Origin: Streptomyces sp. JB150
Lineage (GTDB): Bacteria > Actinomycetota > Actinomycetes > Streptomycetales > Streptomycetaceae
Direction: 5' to 3'
NCBI RefSeq assembly: GCF_011193355.1
Contig: NZ_CP049780.1
Coordinates: forward strand, 5,065,803-5,129,802
Length of the DNA: 64,000 bases
Numbering within the stretch: position 1 is the stretch's first letter; each line of letters begins with the position of its first letter. Below are positions 56,736 through 64,000 of the stretch, one piece after another. The translations under genes and the position numbers were made by a program. The notes beneath the pieces were generated by a model. That model was not told the origin of the DNA and made no database searches. It saw only the letters and a list, made by a program, of their open reading frames with translations.

Positions 56736-57770
56736 CTATGCCTTCGGGGCGCGCAGCAGGGCGCTGATGTGGGCGGCGGCCGTGGACAGGTGGTGGCGGG
56801 CCTCGCGCAGCTGGTCCGGGGTGACGCCGTGGTCGCGGGCCGCGTCGCGGATGTCGTCGCGGAAGCGGTCCAGGAGGCGCTCCAGGTCGCGGGCGGGATC
56901 GCCGGTCGGGGGTTCGTGGGTCCACGACGGCGCGTAGCCGGCCGGGAAGTCCTCGGGGGTGGCCGAGAACTCCGGCTCGGGGCCCGCCTTGGCCGACCTG
57001 GTCCCGTTGCCGAGGCCGAAGCCCAGGTCCCGGCCGAACTCCTTGCCGAAGTCCTTCCCGAACTCGCCGAACTCCTTGGCCAGCTCGGTCAGGCCCTCGC
57101 GCAGCCCCGTCGGCCAGTCCCCGCGCGCGAAGTGGTCCTGCACCTGCTCCTGCACCCGCCGGGCGATGCGCTGCACCTCCTCCTGGGCCTGCGCCCGCGC
57201 CCGCTCCTGCGCCTCCTTCGCCTGGCGCCGGGCGCGCTGGGCCTCCTCGCGGGCCCGGCGGCTCTCGTCCTTGGCGCGGCGGGCCTGTTCCTTCCACTCC
57301 TGCTTGACGCGGCGCATCTCCTCCCTGGCCGCGCGCCAGGCCTCCTTGTCCACCGGCTCCCCGGCGCCGCCCGCGCCCTGCCGGGCCTGGCTCGCCGCCG
57401 CGGCGCGCATCTCGCGCCGCAGATCACCGGCCGCGCCCCGCACGTCGGCGCGGATCTCGGCGGCCAGCTCGGCCACCGACTCCAGGATCTCCAGCTCCAG
57501 ATCGGCCAGCTCGCCGCTGCGGTCGGCGAGTTCGGCCCGGCCCGCGTCCGTGATGGCGTACACCTTGCGGCCGCCCTCGGTGGTGTGGGTGACCAGGCCC
57601 TCGCTCTCCAGCTTGGCCAGGCGCGGGTACACCGTGCCCGCCGACGGCGCGTACAGCCCCTGGAAGCGTTCCTCCAGGAGGCGGATCACCTCGTAGCCGT
57701 GGCGCGGGGCTTCGTCGAGCAGCTTCAGCAGGTAGAGGCGCAGGCGGCCATGGGCGAAGACGGGAGGCAT
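56736..57770 (-). CDS. PadR-family transcriptional regulator with long helical tail
   Basis: 344 residues from ATG 57770. The winged-helix PadR domain occupies residues 1-95 (LLKLLDEAPRHGYEVIRLLE, YAPSAGTVYPRLAKLESEGL). It is followed by an unusually long charged coiled-coil-like segment rich in Arg/Glu/Ala (residues 125-245) and a Gly/Phe/Lys stretch (EFGEFGKDFGKEF). It lies 1 bp after the stop of the DUF4097 gene and likely regulates that operon. Ligand unknown. Confidence 0.88.
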   Translation of the reverse strand: MPPVFAHGRLRLYLLKLLDEAPRHGYEVIRLLEERFQGLYAPSAGTVYPRLAKLESEGLVTHTTEGGRKVYAITDAGRAELADRSGELADLELEILESVAELAAEIRADVRGAAGDLRREMRAAAASQARQGAGGAGEPVDKEAWRAAREEMRRVKQEWKEQARRAKDESRRAREEAQRARRQAKEAQERARAQAQEEVQRIARRVQEQVQDHFARGDWPTGLREGLTELAKEFGEFGKDFGKEFGRDLGFGLGNGTRSAKAGPEPEFSATPEDFPAGYAPSWTHEPPTGDPARDLERLLDRFRDDIRDAARDHGVTPDQLREARHHLSTAAAHISALLRAPKA

Positions 57771-57771
57771 G

Positions 57772-58809
57772 TCAGAGCACCTTCTTGTCGGTCGTGCCGT
57801 CGGCCGGGGCGCTGGTCGGGTCGCTGGTCGCGTCACTGGTCGGATCGCTGGTCGCGCCACTGGTCGGGGACGGGTCCTCGCCCGGGCCGGCAGCGGCATT
57901 CTCCCCCGAGGCGTCCGGTGCCTTTCCCGCGGGCGCCTCGGTCGCGGGAGGCTCCGCCGCGGGCGCCTGCGGCTCCCACGGCTCCGGTTCCTGCGGCTCC
58001 GGCTCCTGCGGCGGGCGGCGCAGCAGGGCGATCGAGCCCGAGACGGTCGTCGCCCGCAGGCTGCCGTTGCCCGCGCCGAGGCGGCCGGTGATGCGCTTGG
58101 CGCCCCACGGGCCGCCGACCCGCAGGTCCTCGAAGGCGCTGGAGACGGTCCCGCCGGCGGTGTGGGCCTCCACCTCCGTGTCCGCCGGCTGCGGCAGGCG
58201 GATGGCGATCTCGCCGGACACGCTGGTGAGGCTGACGTCGGTCCGGCGGGCCGCCGGGTCCAGGTCGACGATCATCGAGCCGCTGACCGACTCGGCCCGC
58301 ACGGACGAGCCCGCCTCGATGACGGTCAGGTCACCGGAGACGGAGTGGAACCGCAGATCGCCGGTGAGGGCCTGGGCCTCCAGGTTGCCCGAGACGGTGT
58401 CCGCGCGGACCGGTCCGGCGAGCCCGACCAGGGTGGTGTCCCCGCAGACGCCCCGCACGTCCACCGGGCCGCCCACACAGGAGACCACGGCCGTGGCGGT
58501 GATGGCGCCCACGTGCACCCGGGTCCCCGCCGGGACGGCGAGCGAGACCACGGTCCCGCGCTGCCGTCCCTTGAGGTCGAGCCACTTGAGGAGGTTCTTC
58601 CACGGCAGGTCCTCGTAGGCCACGGTCAGGGTGCCGTTCTCCCGGGTGATGAGCAGGGGCGGGCCCTCGACCTCGGAAATCTCCAGGCGGGCGGGGCCCT
58701 CGTCGGTGCCCACCACGTTCACCGTGCCGTTGACGATCCGTACGTGCAGTTCGTGCACCGGCTCGTCGAAGGTGAGCTTCCTCGGCTCCGCGACGGACCA
58801 CTCGGACAT
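57772..58809 (-). CDS. DUF4097-family beta-helix protein
   Basis: 345 residues. Residues 30-255 consist of short repeated beta-strands with motifs such as SVSGDLTV, SVSGSMIV, SVSGEIAI and TVSGSIAL, typical of DUF4097/LiaX-like beta-solenoid proteins. The last 80 residues are Pro/Glu/Ala then Thr/Ser/Asp-rich (TSDPTSDATSDPTS), disordered. ATG 58809 gives MSEWSVAEPRK. It is first in an operon with the PadR gene. No signal peptide is visible, so it is probably cytoplasmic. Confidence 0.87.
   Translation of the reverse strand: MSEWSVAEPRKLTFDEPVHELHVRIVNGTVNVVGTDEGPARLEISEVEGPPLLITRENGTLTVAYEDLPWKNLLKWLDLKGRQRGTVVSLAVPAGTRVHVGAITATAVVSCVGGPVDVRGVCGDTTLVGLAGPVRADTVSGNLEAQALTGDLRFHSVSGDLTVIEAGSSVRAESVSGSMIVDLDPAARRTDVSLTSVSGEIAIRLPQPADTEVEAHTAGGTVSSAFEDLRVGGPWGAKRITGRLGAGNGSLRATTVSGSIALLRRPPQEPEPQEPEPWEPQAPAAEPPATEAPAGKAPDASGENAAAGPGEDPSPTSGATSDPTSDATSDPTSAPADGTTDKKVL
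57811..57872. repeat. 12-bp tandem repeats encoding a Thr-Ser-Asp tail
   Basis: About five copies of a 12-bp unit GGTCGSGTCRCT encode alternating TSDP and TSDA tetrapeptides at the DUF4097 protein C-terminus. Copy number is likely variable between strains. Confidence 0.75.
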
Positions 58810-58850
58810 GGTGGAGACCTCCTCGACCAGCACACCATCGACGCGCGACG

Positions 58851-58890
58851 CGCCATATCGCGTCTTACGTGATTCACGATATATCGCGGG
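58851..58890. promoter_or_regulatory. Palindromic region upstream of the DUF4097-PadR operon
   Basis: CGTGATTCACG (58868-58878) is an 11-bp palindrome flanked by CATATCG (58854-58860) and CGATATATCG (58877-58886). The AT-rich motif lies 45-75 bp upstream of ATG 58809 and is a plausible PadR operator and -10 region. Confidence 0.5.
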
Positions 58891-58940
58891 CAGGGAAAGT
58901 CAACGGGGACCGGACCACCGGCCCACTTATCCTTGACCTC

Positions 58941-59120
58941 ATGTACTTCACGGACCGTGGCATCGAGGAACTGGAGAAGCGGCGCGGCGAGGAGGAGGTC
59001 ACCTTCGAGTGGCTCGCCGAGCAGCTGCGGACGTTCGTCGATCTGAACCCCGACTTCGAGGTGCCGGTGGAGCGGCTGGCGACCTGGCTGGCCCGGCTGG
59101 ACGACGAGGACGACGAGTAG
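58941..59120 (+). CDS. Small DUF6104-type protein
   Basis: 59-residue acidic protein MYFTDRGIEELEKRRGEEE..., ending LDDEDDE. TATCCT at 58929-58934 lies 6 bp before ATG 58941, so the mRNA is probably leaderless. It belongs to a short, strongly conserved actinobacterial family (recalled as DUF6104) without known function. Faces kgd convergently across a strong hairpin. Confidence 0.8.
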   Translation: MYFTDRGIEELEKRRGEEEVTFEWLAEQLRTFVDLNPDFEVPVERLATWLARLDDEDDE

Positions 59121-59137
59121 CAGCCCGCACAACGCAG

Positions 59138-59178
59138 CGACCGGGCCGCATCCCCGCGCGGGGGACGCGGCCCGGTCG
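59138..59178. terminator. Bidirectional hairpin between DUF6104 gene and kgd
   Basis: CGACCGGGCCGC (59138-59149) pairs perfectly with GCGGCCCGGTCG (59167-59178). An inner CCCC/GGGG stem extends it. Confidence 0.85.
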
Positions 59179-59201
59179 TGTGCCGGGCGACTGTCCGGGG
59201 C

Positions 59202-62200
59202 TTACGCCTCGAACACCTCACGCACCAGCTGCTCCTGCTCGGCCTGGTGCCGCTTCGCGGAACCCACGGCCGGGGACGAGGAGTGCGGACGCGAGATCCG
59301 GCGCAGGCGCTCGCCGTGCGGGACGTCGGCGCCGACCGCCAGGTCGAGGTGGTCGATCAGGTTGAGCGCGATGAACGGCCACGCACCCTGGTTCGCCGGC
59401 TCCTCCTGGGCCCACAGGTACTTCTCGGCGTTCGGGTACTTCTTGATCTCCGCCTGGAGCTCGGCACCCGGCAGCGGGTACAGCCGCTCGATACGGATGA
59501 TCGCGGTGTCCGTCACGCCGCGCTTGACCCGCTCGGCGTCCAGGTCGTAGTAGACCTTGCCCGCGCAGAAGACGACCTTCTTCACGGCCGCCGGGTCCAC
59601 CGAGGTGTCGCCGATCACCGGGCGGAACTGGCCCGTGGTGAAGTCCTCCGCCTTCGACGCGGCGGCCTTCAGGCGCAGCATCGACTTCGGGGTGAAGACG
59701 ACCAGCGGCTTGTGGTGCGGGTTGTGCACCTGCCACCGCAGGAGGTGGAAGTAGTTCGCCGGCGAGGTCGGCATGGCGACCGTCATGTTGTTCTGCGCGC
59801 ACAGCTGGAGGAAGCGCTCCGGGCGGGCGGACGAGTGGTCCGGGCCCTGGCCCTCGTAGCCGTGCGGCAGGAGCAGGACGACGCCGGAGGTCTGGCCCCA
59901 CTTCTGCTCGGCCGAGGAGATGAACTCGTCCACGACCGTCTGGGCGCCGTTGACGAAGTCGCCGAACTGGGCCTCCCACAGCACGAGCGCGTCCGGACGG
60001 GCCAGCGAGTAGCCGTACTCGAAGCCCATGGCGGCGTACTCGGACAGCAGCGAGTTGTAGACGTTCAGCCGCGCCTGGTCCTCGGAGAGGTACTGCAGCG
60101 GCGTGTACTCCTCGCCGGTGTTGCGGTCGATGATGACCGCGTGGCGCTGGCCGAAGGTGCCGCGCTGGGAGTCCTGGCCCGCCAGGCGGACCGGGACGCC
60201 CTCCAGCAGGAGGGAGCCGAAGGCGAGGGTCTCGCCCATGCCCCAGTCGATGGTGCCGTCCTCGACCATCGTCGCCCGGCGCTGCAGCTGCGGCAACAGA
60301 CGCGGGTGGACGGTGATGTGGTCGGGGATGTTGACCTGGGACTCGGCGATCCGCTTGACGACCTCCGTGGTCACCGCGGTGTTCACGGCGACCGGGAACT
60401 CGGCCTGCGGGTCGGAGGTCTCCACGGCCGTCGGCTGCGAGGTGGCCTCGCGGACCTCGGTGAAGACCTTCTCCAGCTGGCCCTGGTAGTCCTGCAGCGC
60501 CTGCTCGGCCTCTTCCAGGGTGATGTCGCCGCGACCGATCAGGGACTCGGTGTACAGCTTGCGCACCGAGCGCTTCTTGTCGATCAGGTCGTACATCAGC
60601 GGCTGGGTGAAGGCCGGGTTGTCCGACTCGTTGTGACCGCGGCGGCGGTAGCAGATGAGGTCGATCACCACGTCCTTGTTGAACGCCTGGCGGAACTCGA
60701 AGGCGAGCCGCGCGACGCGGACCACGGCCTCCGGGTCGTCGCCGTTCACGTGGAAGATCGGGGCCTCGATCATGCGGGCCACGTCCGTCGCGTACATGGA
60801 GGAACGCGAGGACTCCGGGGCGGCGGTGAAGCCGACCTGGTTGTTGATGACGATGTGGACCGTGCCGCCGGTGCGGTAGCCGCGCAGCTGCGACATGTTC
60901 AGGGTCTCGGCCACCACGCCCTGGCCCGCGAAGGCCGCGTCGCCGTGGATGGCGATCGGCAGGACCGTGAAGTCCGTGCCGCCCTTGTTGATGATGTCCT
61001 GCTTGGCGCGGGCGACGCCCTCCAGGACCGGGTCGACGGCCTCCAGGTGGGAGGGGTTCGCGACCAGCGAGACCTTGATCTGCTCGCCGTCCAGGCCGGT
61101 GAAGACGCCCTCGGCACCGAGGTGGTACTTCACGTCGCCGGAGCCGTGCATCGACTTCGGGTCGAGGTTGCCCTCGAACTCGCGGAAGATCTGCGCGTAC
61201 GACTTGCCGACGATGTTGGCGAGGACGTTCAGGCGGCCGCGGTGGGCCATGCCGATGACGACCTCGTCCAGGCGGGACTCGGCGGCCGAGTCCAGCACCG
61301 CGTCCAGCAGCGGGATGACGGACTCGCCGCCCTCCAGGGAGAACCGCTTCTGGCCGACGTACTTGGTCTGCAGGAAGGTCTCGAAGGCCTCCGCCGCGTT
61401 CAGCCGGCGCAGGATGCGCAGCTGCTCCTCGCGCTCCGGCTTGGCGTGCGGGCGCTCCACGCGGTCCTGGATCCACTTGCGCTGCTTGGGGTCCTGGATG
61501 TGCATGAACTCGATGCCGGTGGTGCGGCAGTACGAGTCGCGCAGCACGCCGAGGATGTCGCGCAGCTTCATCATCGACTTGCCGGCGAAGCCGCCGACGG
61601 CGAACTCGCGCTCCAGGTCCCACAGCGTCAGCCCGTGCTCGACGATGTCGAGGTCGGGGTGCTTGCGCTGGCGGTACTCCAGCGGGTCGGTGTCGGCCAT
61701 GACGTGGCCGCGGACCCGGTAGGAGTGGATCAGCTCGAAGACGCGGGCGGCCTTGGTGACGTCGTCGTCGTGGCTGGCGTCGATGTCCTTGAGCCAGCGG
61801 ACCGGCTCGTACGGGATGCGCAGCGCCTCGAAGATGTCGTCGTAGAAGCCGTTCTCGCCGAGCAGCAGGTTGGCGACGGTACGCAGGAACTCGCCGGAGG
61901 CGGCGCCCTGGATGACCCGGTGGTCGTAGGTCGACGTGAGCGTCATGACCTTCGAGATGCCGAGCTTGTTCAGGGTGTCCTGGGAGGTGCCCTGGAACTC
62001 CGCCGGGTAGTCCATGGAACCGACGCCCATGATCACCGACTGGCCGGGCATCAGGCGCGGCACGGAGTGGACGGTGCCGAGGCCGCCGGGGTTGGTCAGG
62101 GAGACCGTGACGCCGGTGAAGTCGTCCATCGTCAGCTTGTTGTCGCGGGCGCGACGGACGATGTCCTCGTAGGCCTGCCAGAACTCGAAGAAGTTCAGCG

Positions 62201-63017
62201 TCTCGGCCTTCTTGATCGCCGCGACGACCAGCTGGCGGTCGCCGTTCGGCTTCACCAGGTCGATCGCCAGGCCGAGGTTGACGTGCTCCGGCTTGACCAG
62301 CGTGGGCTTGCCGTCCTTGACCTGGTACGACCAGTTCATCGACGGCATGGCCTTGATGGCCTGCACCATCGCGTACCCGATGATGTGCGTGAAGGAGATC
62401 TTCCCGCCGCGGGCGCGCTTGAGGTGGTTGTTGATGACGATGCGGTTGTCGAACAGCAGCTTCACCGGGACGGCGCGGACCGAGGTGGCGGTCGGCATCT
62501 CCAGCGAGGCGTCCATGTTCTTCGCGACGGCGGCGGACGGACCGCGCAGCGTCACCAGCTCGGGTCCGGCCGACTCCGCGGCGGGCTCGGCCTTCGCCTG
62601 CGGCTTCGCGGCCGGCTTGGCGGGCGCCGGGGCCTTGGCGGCGGGAGCCGCCGCGGCGGGCGCGGCCTGGGCCGGCGCGGCCGCGGCGGGCTTCGGGGCC
62701 GCCGGGGCCGGGGCCTGGGCGGCCGGGGCGGGAGCGGCGGCGGCCGCGGGCGCGGCCGGCGTCTGAGCGGTGGGGGTGGTTTCCGCGGCCCCCGCGGCCG
62801 CGGTACCCGCCGGAGCCGGGGCGCCAGCGGCCCCCGGCTTGTAATCGGCGAAGAAGTCCCACCAGGCGCGGTCTACGGAATTCGGGTCCTGGAGGTACTG
62901 CTGATAGATCTCGTCGACGAGCCACTCGTTGGCACCGAACGCGGCAGCGGGGTTCTTGCCCGCTTGGTCGGCGTCGGTGGAGATGCTCGATGCGTTACTG
63001 GGGGACTGTGGCGACAC
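59202..63017 (-). CDS. kgd: Multifunctional 2-oxoglutarate decarboxylase/dehydrogenase E1-E2
   Basis: 1271-residue actinobacterial fusion replacing separate SucA and SucB parts. An N-terminal docking segment ([20 protein letters not shown]) and an Ala/Pro-rich linker (residues 47-130) precede the E2-like succinyltransferase domain ([15 protein letters not shown]). The thiamine-diphosphate E1 part follows ([40 protein letters not shown]). It runs the oxidative TCA step with E3 and a lipoyl E2, and is inhibited by GarA-type FHA proteins. GTG 63017 (MSPQSPSN) was chosen by family start; GAAGAGGG lies 11 bp upstream. Confidence 0.95.
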   Translation of the reverse strand: MSPQSPSNASSISTDADQAGKNPAAAFGANEWLVDEIYQQYLQDPNSVDRAWWDFFADYKPGAAGAPAPAGTAAAGAAETTPTAQTPAAPAAAAAPAPAAQAPAPAAPKPAAAAPAQAAPAAAAPAAKAPAPAKPAAKPQAKAEPAAESAGPELVTLRGPSAAVAKNMDASLEMPTATSVRAVPVKLLFDNRIVINNHLKRARGGKISFTHIIGYAMVQAIKAMPSMNWSYQVKDGKPTLVKPEHVNLGLAIDLVKPNGDRQLVVAAIKKAETLNFFEFWQAYEDIVRRARDNKLTMDDFTGVTVSLTNPGGLGTVHSVPRLMPGQSVIMGVGSMDYPAEFQGTSQDTLNKLGISKVMTLTSTYDHRVIQGAASGEFLRTVANLLLGENGFYDDIFEALRIPYEPVRWLKDIDASHDDDVTKAARVFELIHSYRVRGHVMADTDPLEYRQRKHPDLDIVEHGLTLWDLEREFAVGGFAGKSMMKLRDILGVLRDSYCRTTGIEFMHIQDPKQRKWIQDRVERPHAKPEREEQLRILRRLNAAEAFETFLQTKYVGQKRFSLEGGESVIPLLDAVLDSAAESRLDEVVIGMAHRGRLNVLANIVGKSYAQIFREFEGNLDPKSMHGSGDVKYHLGAEGVFTGLDGEQIKVSLVANPSHLEAVDPVLEGVARAKQDIINKGGTDFTVLPIAIHGDAAFAGQGVVAETLNMSQLRGYRTGGTVHIVINNQVGFTAAPESSRSSMYATDVARMIEAPIFHVNGDDPEAVVRVARLAFEFRQAFNKDVVIDLICYRRRGHNESDNPAFTQPLMYDLIDKKRSVRKLYTESLIGRGDITLEEAEQALQDYQGQLEKVFTEVREATSQPTAVETSDPQAEFPVAVNTAVTTEVVKRIAESQVNIPDHITVHPRLLPQLQRRATMVEDGTIDWGMGETLAFGSLLLEGVPVRLAGQDSQRGTFGQRHAVIIDRNTGEEYTPLQYLSEDQARLNVYNSLLSEYAAMGFEYGYSLARPDALVLWEAQFGDFVNGAQTVVDEFISSAEQKWGQTSGVVLLLPHGYEGQGPDHSSARPERFLQLCAQNNMTVAMPTSPANYFHLLRWQVHNPHHKPLVVFTPKSMLRLKAAASKAEDFTTGQFRPVIGDTSVDPAAVKKVVFCAGKVYYDLDAERVKRGVTDTAIIRIERLYPLPGAELQAEIKKYPNAEKYLWAQEEPANQGAWPFIALNLIDHLDLAVGADVPHGERLRRISRPHSSSPAVGSAKRHQAEQEQLVREVFEA

Positions 63018-63309
63018 GGCGGCAACCGCCCTCTTCCGCTTCACAAGGTGATGGACAGCGGGAATAAAGGCTACGCCTCCATGACGGCGAAGGTCAGGCC
63101 AGGCCCGTTCATCGTCGCGTAAGTCACATCGGGAAGCGTGTTTCGCGGTTGATAATGGCGGGAAACAAGCGTGGTTCCCGTCTGTGACCAGCCGCAACGG
63201 GTACGACGAGCCGGACCCGGCGCGGCAGGAGGCGCGGGCCCTTGCCTGATCACACGTGTCCGGCAGCGCGAACGTCCGTGGATCTTGTGGCTCCGCTTCG
63301 AACTTTACG
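63018..63309 (-). promoter_or_regulatory. kgd upstream region
   Basis: 292 bp between kgd and the kinase gene. No promoter hexamers were assigned. A short open frame reading [13 protein letters not shown] (minus strand, ending at 63071) lies in the probable leader and could be a leader peptide, with weak support. Confidence 0.35.
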
Positions 63310-64000
63310 TCAACTCGGCACGGATGGCAGTCCCGGAAGAGTGACAAGAATCCGGCAACCCCGCTCGGATTCGGCCACTCCGATCCGCCCGCCGTGCAGA
63401 TCCACCGCCCAGCGCGCGATCGCCAGACCCAGCCCCGTGCCACCGTCGCTGCCCGGGCCGTGCGGCCGGCTCACCGCACCCCGGTTGAACCGCTCGAACA
63501 CCCGGTGCCACTCCGAACGCGGGATGCCCGGACCCTCGTCCAGCACCTCCAGCTCCAGCGACTCCGGCTGCGCCCCGCGCCGCGCCTTCACCGTCACCCG
63601 GCCGTGCGGCGGGCTGTGCTTGACCGCGTTGTCGATGAGGTTGGCGACGACCTGGTGGATGCGCTCGGGGTCCGCGTGCGCGGTCAGCTCCGGCGGGGAG
63701 ACGTCGAGGTGCAGATGGACGTCCGTCCGCGTGTGGCTGCCCGAGCCGGAGGCGATGCCCGCGCGGGCGGAGGCCACCATGTTGGCCTCCTTCAGCACGC
63801 CCGAGAGATACGGCCACACCTCGAACCGCCGCTTCTTCAGCGGGACCACGCCGTTGTCGAGGCGGGACAGGTCCAGCAGCGTCTCCACCAGCCGCCCCAG
63901 CCGCTCGGTCTGCTTCAGCGCCGTCCGCATGGTCTCCGGGTCGGCCTCGGTGACGCCGTCGACGATGTTCTCCAGCACCCCGCGCAGCCCCGCGATGGGG
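63310..64000 (-). CDS. Sensor histidine kinase (5' part outside window)
   Basis: About 230 C-terminal residues of a membrane-type two-component kinase. The dimerisation helix end ([20 protein letters not shown], after the missing phosphoacceptor His), N-box ([15 protein letters not shown]), G1 (DEGPGIP), F-box ([11 protein letters not shown]) and G2 ([18 protein letters not shown]) are intact. The stop TGA is at 63310. The sensor portion, HAMP and His box lie beyond the right edge. The response regulator partner is not in the window. Confidence 0.92.
   Translation of the reverse strand, partial: PIAGLRGVLENIVDGVTEADPETMRTALKQTERLGRLVETLLDLSRLDNGVVPLKKRRFEVWPYLSGVLKEANMVASARAGIASGSGSHTRTDVHLHLDVSPPELTAHADPERIHQVVANLIDNAVKHSPPHGRVTVKARRGAQPESLELEVLDEGPGIPRSEWHRVFERFNRGAVSRPHGPGSDGGTGLGLAIARWAVDLHGGRIGVAESERGCRILVTLPGLPSVPS

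Noticed and set aside
59178..63122. 1314-codon open frame on the plus strand opposite kgd
   Set aside because: Shadow frame of kgd in high-GC DNA; Leu/Val/Asp/Arg-rich without recognisable domains.

Overview
The window is Streptomyces chromosome: very high GC with strong third-position GC bias, and a run of genes known from S. coelicolor and its relatives. These include sigR-rsrA, the albaflavenone pair (epi-isozizaene synthase and CYP170A1), the class Ia ribonucleotide reductase operon under a B12 riboswitch, dasR and nagB, wblE, ushX-sigH, sodN-sodX and kgd. The order is close to the S. coelicolor region around SCO5216 (sigR), SCO5222/5223, SCO5231 (dasR), SCO5243 (sigH), SCO5254 (sodN) and kgd. 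That comparison is from memory and was not searched. No rRNA, tRNA, insertion sequence, prophage or CRISPR array was seen.

Layout. 1-4.6 kb: rsgA (cut by the left edge), aroA and an M50-type membrane metallopeptidase on the minus strand, diverging from an SRAP peptidase and an alpha/beta hydrolase. 4.6-9.8 kb: the thiol-oxidative stress pair sigR-rsrA with its own SigR promoter, two translationally coupled HD-domain membrane proteins, and a TPR protein. 9.9-13.3 kb: peptide deformylase and the two-gene albaflavenone operon. 13.3-17.1 kb: nrdA-nrdB with tandem NrdR boxes and a cobalamin riboswitch; the nrdS gene known from S. coelicolor is absent. 17-24 kb: a GNAT enzyme, a large membrane-anchored NACHT-like NTPase with a damaged Walker A, and a monocarboxylate symporter with its DUF3311 partner. 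23.9-28 kb: dasR and nagB with several DasR (dre) sites. The dasABC transporter expected between them is missing, but a decayed lipoprotein signal-peptide coding stretch remains there.

28-35.8 kb: PdtaS-type kinase, wblE, a lipid kinase, the sigH/ushX osmotic-stress sigma and anti-sigma pair, and a Na+/H+ antiporter. 35.9-43.3 kb: a TIR/NB-ARC/TPR STAND protein, a PLP enzyme, a frameshifted amidase pseudogene carrying a perfect 26-bp inverted repeat, and a family 2B encapsulin shell gene followed by a polyprenyl synthase that is its probable cargo. 43.5-49 kb: small accessory genes, a frameshifted VOC protein, a HIT protein, and the nickel superoxide dismutase with its maturation protease. 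49-54.5 kb: a methyltransferase, a polar amino-acid ABC transporter and an NADP malic enzyme. 54.7-64 kb: a quinone oxidoreductase-like protein, an HTH/Clp-N pair with twin palindromic operators, a DUF4097-PadR operon, the 2-oxoglutarate decarboxylase/dehydrogenase Kgd, and the 3' part of a sensor kinase gene.

The main themes are redox and osmotic stress sigma systems, N-acetylglucosamine control by DasR, and central metabolism. Overlaid on these are signs of recent sequence decay and repeat expansion: two frameshifted genes, one relic, one damaged P-loop, and tandem duplications that repeatedly begin at the 3' ends of genes. Candidates for less-described biology are the encapsulin/prenyltransferase locus, the two STAND-like NTPases and the HTH/Clp-N module.
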